Origin: Clostridiales bacterium
GTDB taxonomy: Bacteria > Bacillota > Clostridia > Peptostreptococcales > Anaerovoracaceae
Assembly: GCA_012515135.1 (NCBI GenBank)
Contig: JAAYYX010000219.1
Span: 1 to 11,270, forward strand
Length of the DNA stretch: 11,270 nucleotides
Direction: 5' to 3'
Below the pieces are notes generated by a model that was not told the origin of the DNA, did not search any database, and worked only from the letters and a program-made list of their open reading frames with translations. A program made the translations under genes and the position numbers. This document shows, one piece after another, positions 7,846 to 11,270 of this stretch (position 1 is its first letter; every line of letters begins with the position of its first letter).

Positions 7846-7874
7846 TTCTATGATAAATAAGCATAGAAATTATA
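7840..7874. repeat. Perfect 13-bp inverted repeat over the promoter (probable operator)
   Basis: The left arm TATAATTTCTATG (7840-7852) and right arm CATAGAAATTATA (7862-7874) are exact reverse complements separated by 9 bases. The left arm contains the whole -10 box and reaches the expected transcript start. Only the right arm would then be transcribed, so an RNA hairpin is less likely than a binding site for a dimeric repressor. The arms do not resemble the Fur box, and I do not recognise the regulator. Confidence 0.7.
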
Positions 7875-7883
7875 AAATCAGAG

Positions 7884-7888
7884 AGGAG
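7884..7888 (+). promoter_or_regulatory. Ribosome binding site of the NifU-like gene
   Basis: AGGAG inside GAGAGGAGTG, 7 bases before the ATG at 7896. It sets this start rather than the out-of-frame ATG at 7850. Confidence 0.8.
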
Positions 7889-7895
7889 TGCTTAA

Positions 7896-8588
7896 ATGAT
7901 CTACTCAAAAGAAGTAAGCGATATGTGTCCTGTAAGAAACAATGCAAATCACGGACCGTCTCCTATACCCGAGGAGGGCAGATGGATAAAGGCCAAGGAA
8001 ATCAAAGACATCAGCGGCCTTACCCACGGCGTTGGAGGATGCGCTCCACACCAGGGGGCATGTAAGCTTACCCTTAATGTCAAAGAAGGTATAATACAGG
8101 AAGCTCTTATTGAAACCATCGGCTGTAGCGGCATGACCCATTCTGCTGCCATGGCTTCAGAGATCCTTCCGGGCAAAACCATCCTGGAAGCCTTGAATAC
8201 CGATCTTGTTTGCGATGCCATAAACACGGCCATGAGGGAGCTTTTCCTTCAGATAGTATACGGGCGGACACAAACAGCTTTCTCGGAAGGCGGACTGCCT
8301 GTGGGAGCAGGGCTTGAAGATCTTGGGAAGGGGTTCAGGAGTCAGGTGGCCACAACTTACGGAACAGCGGTCAAAGGCCCCAGATACCTTGATATTGTTG
8401 AAGGTTATGTGACAAGGATAGGTCTTGATAAAAATGATGAGATCATAGGTTATGAATTTGTTCATATAGGGAAGATGATGGCCTCCATAAAAAAAGGCAC
8501 AGATCCGGCAAAGGCTGTCAAAGATGCTTCAGGCAAATACGGGCGTTTCGATGATGCTGTAAGGTATATCGATCCCCGCGAAGAGTAG
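7896..8588 (+). CDS. NifU/IscU-like iron-sulfur cluster scaffold homologue
   Basis: A 230-residue protein whose middle resembles the NifU N-terminal/IscU scaffold domain. GGCAPHQGACKLTLNV (47-62) sits where IscU has its first cysteine loop. The following strand and IGCSGMTHSAAMASEIL (75-91) match the IscU segment around its second cysteine, with the same small-residue helix after it. Cysteines are C11, C49, C56, C77 and C106. The usual third ligand motif near the end of the IscU fold (HC or HCS) is not seen; the region after residue 115 (MRELFLQIVYGRTQ) diverges, and about 100 further residues form a segment I do not recognise. Cluster or metal binding is inferred from the family, not shown. 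It is the first gene of a two-gene operon with the GGGtGRT protein, 15 bases apart, and this pairing is known to recur in anaerobic Bacillota. Confidence 0.82.
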   Translation: MIYSKEVSDMCPVRNNANHGPSPIPEEGRWIKAKEIKDISGLTHGVGGCAPHQGACKLTLNVKEGIIQEALIETIGCSGMTHSAAMASEILPGKTILEALNTDLVCDAINTAMRELFLQIVYGRTQTAFSEGGLPVGAGLEDLGKGFRSQVATTYGTAVKGPRYLDIVEGYVTRIGLDKNDEIIGYEFVHIGKMMASIKKGTDPAKAVKDASGKYGRFDDAVRYIDPREE

Positions 8589-8591
8589 AAC

Positions 8592-8596
8592 GGAGG
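8592..8596 (+). promoter_or_regulatory. Ribosome binding site of the GGGtGRT gene
   Basis: GGAGG lies 7 bases before the ATG at 8604, in the 15-base gap after the upstream stop. It supports separate strong initiation for the second gene. Confidence 0.8.
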
Positions 8597-8603
8597 ACTG
8601 ATC

Positions 8604-9602
8604 ATGACTTTATTTGAAAATTATGAAAGAAGAATAGACAAAATAAACAAAGTGCTGACAAATCACGGCATCAGCTCCCTTGAAGAAGCAAAGGAAATTT
8701 GCACTCTCAAGGGTTTTGATCCCCATGAAATCGTCAAAAAAGTTCAACCCATCGCCTTCGATGATGCATTCTGGGCTTATACCGCCGGTGCTGCAATTGC
8801 AATAAAAGAAGGCTGCACCACCGCCGGACAGGCTGCCGAAACCATTGGTCATGGTCTTCAGGCATTCTGCATAGACGGCTCTGTGGCCGAAGAAAGAAAA
8901 GTCGGTCTGGGTCACGGCAATCTGGGAGCCATGCTCTTGTCAGAAGAAACCAACTGCTTTGCTTTTCTTGCGGGTCACGAATCCTTTGCCGCGGCAGAAG
9001 GAGCCATAGGTATTGCAAATAGCGCCAACAGATCAAGGAAGAAACCGCTTCGCGTCATACTTAACGGACTCGGCAAAGATGCGGCTCTTATCATCTCAAG
9101 GATAAACGGATTCACATATTGCCGGACAAAATTCAATTACTGTACCTGTAAGATAGAAATACTAAAAGAAACAGCCTACTCCGACGGTGAGAGAAGCAAG
9201 ATAAGATGTTTCGGGGCTGATGATGTCAGAGAGGGCGTTGCCATTATGCATATGGAGACAGTGGACGTTTCTATCACCGGGAATTCCACCAACCCCACCC
9301 GTTTCCAGCATCCCGTGGCAGGCACCTACAAAAAAGAATGCGTTCTTGCAGGCAAGAAGTATTTTTCTGTTGCCTCAGGCGGAGGTACAGGAAGGACCCT
9401 GCACCCGGATAATATGGCGGCGGGCCCGGCTTCCTACGGTCTGACCGATACCATGGGCCGCATGCATTCGGATGCTCAGTTTGCAGGTTCTTCTTCCGTT
9501 CCCACACATGTTGAGATGATGGGCTTCATAGGCATGGGGAACAACCCTATGGTGGGTGCCACCGTGGCAGTGGCCGTGGCAGTGGAAGAAGCCATGAAAT
9601 AG
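8604..9602 (+). CDS. GGGtGRT family protein of unknown function
   Basis: A 332-residue soluble protein carrying the family signature ASGGGTGRTLHPDNMAAGP (257-275). The family is named for this sequence and has no established activity. The protein has nine cysteines: 33, 71, 89, 118, 173, 180, 182, 202 and 246. Three of them make a tight CX6CXC cluster in TYCRTKFNYCTC (171-182). Glycine-rich stretches GLGHGNLGAM (101-110) and the C-terminal MGFIGMGNNPMVGATVAVAVAVEEAMK region could form nucleotide- or cofactor-binding loops, but I recognise no standard Walker or Rossmann motif. No signal peptide or membrane segment is evident. Following the NifU-like gene and ending at a strong terminator, it very likely works with that protein, perhaps as a target or partner in metal or cluster handling. 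That role is inference. Confidence 0.88.
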   Translation: MTLFENYERRIDKINKVLTNHGISSLEEAKEICTLKGFDPHEIVKKVQPIAFDDAFWAYTAGAAIAIKEGCTTAGQAAETIGHGLQAFCIDGSVAEERKVGLGHGNLGAMLLSEETNCFAFLAGHESFAAAEGAIGIANSANRSRKKPLRVILNGLGKDAALIISRINGFTYCRTKFNYCTCKIEILKETAYSDGERSKIRCFGADDVREGVAIMHMETVDVSITGNSTNPTRFQHPVAGTYKKECVLAGKKYFSVASGGGTGRTLHPDNMAAGPASYGLTDTMGRMHSDAQFAGSSSVPTHVEMMGFIGMGNNPMVGATVAVAVAVEEAMK

Positions 9603-9618
9603 ACTTTTTGTGTTTTAG

Positions 9619-9651
9619 AAAGACCGCAGGAGAGTTTTCTGCGGTCTTTTT
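9619..9651 (+). terminator. Rho-independent terminator of the NifU-like/GGGtGRT operon
   Basis: A perfect 11-bp stem (AAAGACCGCAG at 9619-9629 with its complement at 9639-9649), a 9-base loop and a T run to 9651. It starts 16 bases after the GGGtGRT stop. Read leftwards it is followed only by TTTCT, so termination of the converging fdhD transcript there would be weaker. Confidence 0.9.
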
Positions 9652-10454
9652 CAATCATTATATATATTCATTCTCTCTCCCCTTACAAATCCTGCAAGAG
9701 ACACATTACATATGCGCGCCATCTTAAGGGCCTCTCCTGAAGGTGCAGATCTGGAACATACTATGGGTATCCTGCATCTAACGGCCTTGACGATCATGTC
9801 AAGGGGGATCCTGCCACTGGTAAAGAGAATTGCTTTTGAAAGATCTGCTCCGTCTATAAGTGCCTGTCCGATGACTTTGTCAACGGTATTATGGCGACTG
9901 ACGTCATAAAAGGAGTATTTTATTTCTCCTTCAAAAGACAGGGAAGAGCTGTGTGCCGCCCCTGTTTCAAAAAAAACTTCCGAAGATTTATAAAGAGTCT
10001 CTGCCTGTGTGAATATATTCTTTCTGCGGGCAGCGTCTCCTGTTATTCTGTTTTTCATCGCCGGAAGAGGTGTAAGCCCAGTCTTTTTTGCTTTTTCGCC
10101 TCCTCCCGCTGCGATTCTGACTGCATCCTTTGATTCGATGGGCAGCTCAGTTTTTCTGCCCTTGGCAAGAATAACATCTGCCTTTGCCGCCAGACCTTTT
10201 ATTTCAATTTTTTCTATATCCTTTATGCTCTTTATGTGTCCCTGGGTCAGAAGATGCCCCGCAACAAGCTGTTCAAGGCAAACGGGGGAGGAGCAAAGAT
10301 CAAAACAAAAAGCACCGTTGACATATACATCCATAAAATGCTCCTGTATAACAGGATCCGGATGCGCTTTTATGTCATCACTGCCTTTGAACATTTTTCT
10401 TATGGGTTCCGGCTTTGATACCGGAAAATTTTCATACTGCGCGATTATTTTCAT
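9651..10454 (-). CDS. fdhD: FdhD-like formate dehydrogenase accessory protein (conserved cysteine absent)
   Basis: A 267-residue FdhD homologue. FdhD takes sulfur from a cysteine desulfurase and delivers it to the molybdenum cofactor before insertion into formate dehydrogenase. Hallmarks seen: SPVCLEQLVAGHLLTQGHI (56-74), equivalent to the TPGDLEELALGFLFTEGII region; FETGAAHSSSL (162-172); DVSRHNTVDKVIG (184-196), where most have DVGRHNAxDKxIG; TSGRIPLDMIVKA (212-224); SRSAPSGEALKMA (234-246); and GFVRGERMNIY (255-265). The odd point is the loop at 111-125 (VRIAAGGGEKAKKTG): it has no cysteine where the family has the C or CxxC that carries sulfur. Other cysteines are C50, C54, C59, C227, C233 and C249. 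The ATG overlaps mobA by 23 bases with only a weak ribosome site, so coupling is likely. The family is secure; sulfurtransferase activity is in doubt. Confidence 0.9.
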   Translation of the reverse strand: MKIIAQYENFPVSKPEPIRKMFKGSDDIKAHPDPVIQEHFMDVYVNGAFCFDLCSSPVCLEQLVAGHLLTQGHIKSIKDIEKIEIKGLAAKADVILAKGRKTELPIESKDAVRIAAGGGEKAKKTGLTPLPAMKNRITGDAARRKNIFTQAETLYKSSEVFFETGAAHSSSLSFEGEIKYSFYDVSRHNTVDKVIGQALIDGADLSKAILFTSGRIPLDMIVKAVRCRIPIVCSRSAPSGEALKMARICNVSLAGFVRGERMNIYND

Positions 10455-11022
10455 TTTCTTTCAAAAATTCTTCATAGGCATCTTTTGTATTGATGTTCAG
10501 TATCTCTTTTTCAATTCCTTCTATTTCAAGGATGGTTACTTCTGCCCTGTCAAGAGCCCTGAAAACCGGTGCAGATCCCTTTTTTATGACCGGGTATATC
10601 TTTCTGTAAAATTCCCTTTTGTATATGCCTATCAGAGGTTCTGTTTTTTCTTCATGCTTAAGAAGCGTCACTTCATTTCCTCCTTTGGTGTGTTCATTAA
10701 GCAGCTTCTTCATAGTATCCGGCGAAACAAGGGGAGAATCCACAGTTATAACAAAGCAGTCTTCAAAAGAAGCGGCTTTGAAACATGCATGAAGTCCGCC
10801 CAGAGGACCCCTTTCTTTCAATTCATCTTCTACAGAAAAACAATCGCTCACTTTTCCCCTGTATCCGGACAGTATTATCTCACCGAAACCGAGACTCTTT
10901 CCCTTTTCGATGATTATATCCAGAAAACATTTGGCCTTCCAACGGAGGTGTGCTTTGTTTCGTCCCATTCTGGAACTTTTGCCTCCCGCAAGGATAATAA
11001 GTGAGCAATTGTTAAATTCCAT
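10432..11022 (-). CDS. mobA: Molybdenum cofactor guanylyltransferase MobA
   Basis: A 196-residue cytosolic nucleotidyltransferase that joins GMP from GTP to molybdopterin cofactor, giving the dinucleotide form used by DMSO-reductase-family enzymes such as formate dehydrogenase. The GTP-binding N-terminus LAGGKSSRMGRNKA (11-24) is textbook. GPLGGL (72-77), the metal-binding acidic motif VDSP (94-97), EPLIGIY (128-134) and the closing NINTKDAY (176-183) follow in the usual order. The length is normal. CTP-using MocA and related sugar nucleotidyltransferases share the fold, but the fdhD neighbour favours MobA. It begins 35 bases after the stop of the formate channel gene, with a modest GGAA site, and overlaps fdhD by 23 bases. 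The three genes therefore read as one operon. Confidence 0.92.
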   Translation of the reverse strand: MEFNNCSLIILAGGKSSRMGRNKAHLRWKAKCFLDIIIEKGKSLGFGEIILSGYRGKVSDCFSVEDELKERGPLGGLHACFKAASFEDCFVITVDSPLVSPDTMKKLLNEHTKGGNEVTLLKHEEKTEPLIGIYKREFYRKIYPVIKKGSAPVFRALDRAEVTILEIEGIEKEILNINTKDAYEEFLKENENNRAV

Positions 11023-11057
11023 AATAATTCCGGTTTTGCGCCCGGATATACGCTTTT

Positions 11058-11270
11058 TTAAGCTTTCTTATATGAGAACCAGTATACCATACCAACCAGT
11101 ATCATTCCACCTACAATGTTACCTAAAGTTACAGGTATAAGATTGTCGATGAAAAATCCGCCCCATGTCAGGTTTTCTATAACGGCCGGATCAAGAGAAG
11201 CACCGAATTCGCCTTTGGCAAAAAGACCGGCAGGTATGTAGTACATGTTGGCTACGCTGTGTTCATATCC
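11058..11270 (-). CDS. Formate/nitrite transporter family channel, C-terminal 70 residues (5' part beyond window)
   Basis: The visible frame enters at the right edge with GYEHSVANMYYIPAGL, matching the FocA segment GFEHVVANMFMIP. The histidine of that segment is the central pore histidine of FNT channels. NLTWGGFFIDNLIPVTLGNIVGG then matches the FocA signature NFITDNLIPVTIGNIIGG, followed by the last membrane helix and a lysine-rich tail. These pentameric inner-membrane channels pass formate, nitrite or hydrosulfide. With mobA and fdhD directly downstream, formate is the likely substrate (inference). An internal ATG at 11246 is not the start, because the conserved FNT sequence continues upstream of it. 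Confidence 0.92.
   Translation of the reverse strand, partial: GYEHSVANMYYIPAGLFAKGEFGASLDPAVIENLTWGGFFIDNLIPVTLGNIVGGMILVGMVYWFSYKKA

Larger units (their letters stand above)
7795..7895. other. Divergent intergenic control region between pcrA and the NifU-like operon
   Basis: This very A+T-rich stretch separates the leftward pcrA from the rightward scaffold gene. It carries a rightward extended -10 box, a perfect 13-bp inverted repeat over that box, the ribosome site of the rightward gene, and a weak candidate leftward -10 box. I see no small open reading frame or RNA gene in it. Confidence 0.8.

Noticed and set aside
9560..9590. Short GTGGCAGTGGCC-type repeat at the end of the GGGtGRT gene
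   Set aside because: It encodes the VAVAVAV helix at the C-terminus; too short and codon-driven to count as a DNA repeat.
10009..11004. Long rightward open frame (331 codons) opposite fdhD and mobA
   Set aside because: It is antisense to two well-recognised genes, its translation is low-complexity and Phe/Ser-rich, and it has no ribosome site or family resemblance.
11023..11057. Possible terminator between the formate channel and mobA (CCGG...CCGG)
   Set aside because: The stem is only 4 bp and no T run follows; the gap is just an operon spacer.
1..11270. CRISPR arrays, tRNA/rRNA genes, insertion sequences, phage genes
   Set aside because: I looked for regular repeats, cloverleaf-like segments, transposase motifs and phage structural genes on both strands and saw none.

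Overview
This window looks like a chromosomal segment of an anaerobic member of the Bacillota, most likely class Clostridia. That reading rests on moderate to low G+C, heavy use of AGA/AGG arginine and ATA isoleucine codons in every gene, strong GGAGG-type ribosome sites, and the gene families present. The genes are a clostridial-subtype NAD+-dependent DNA ligase, a NifU-like/GGGtGRT protein pair, a free-standing HypE-like AIR-synthase protein, and formate-metabolism genes. No tRNA, rRNA, insertion sequence, prophage or CRISPR array is visible. Codon use and spacing look uniform, so nothing suggests recent transfer.

Layout from left to right. (1) Positions 1-4303 hold a leftward operon: a saccharopine-dehydrogenase-like oxidoreductase, then ligA, then an AIR-synthase/HypE-like protein cut by the left edge. 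A good sigma-A-type promoter at 4275-4303 drives it, with its -35 box inside the end of the next gene. (2) Positions 4295-7794 hold a second leftward operon: pcrA (UvrD-type helicase), a small Smr-domain protein, and pgeF (peptidoglycan editing factor). (3) Positions 7795-7895 are a divergent control region with a rightward extended -10 promoter and a perfect 13-bp inverted repeat lying over that -10. (4) Positions 7896-9602 hold a rightward two-gene operon: a NifU/IscU-like iron-sulfur scaffold homologue and a GGGtGRT protein, ended by a strong hairpin terminator at 9619-9651. (5) Positions 9651-11270 hold a leftward operon: a formate/nitrite channel (cut by the right edge), mobA and fdhD. 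It converges on the terminator of block 4.

How the genes fit together. Block 5 is an accessory set for a molybdenum or tungsten formate dehydrogenase: formate passage, the guanylyltransferase that makes the dinucleotide form of the cofactor, and the FdhD maturation protein. The dehydrogenase itself is not in view and may lie beyond the right edge. Blocks 1 and 2 mix DNA replication and repair genes (ligA, pcrA) with metabolic or envelope genes, an arrangement that looks like housekeeping linkage rather than one pathway.

The least understood part is block 4. A scaffold-like protein with four cysteines around a modified IscU fold is co-transcribed with a cysteine-rich GGGtGRT protein of unknown role, behind what looks like an operator. 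This is the best candidate for an undescribed system. A second oddity is that FdhD lacks the conserved cysteine expected for sulfur transfer.
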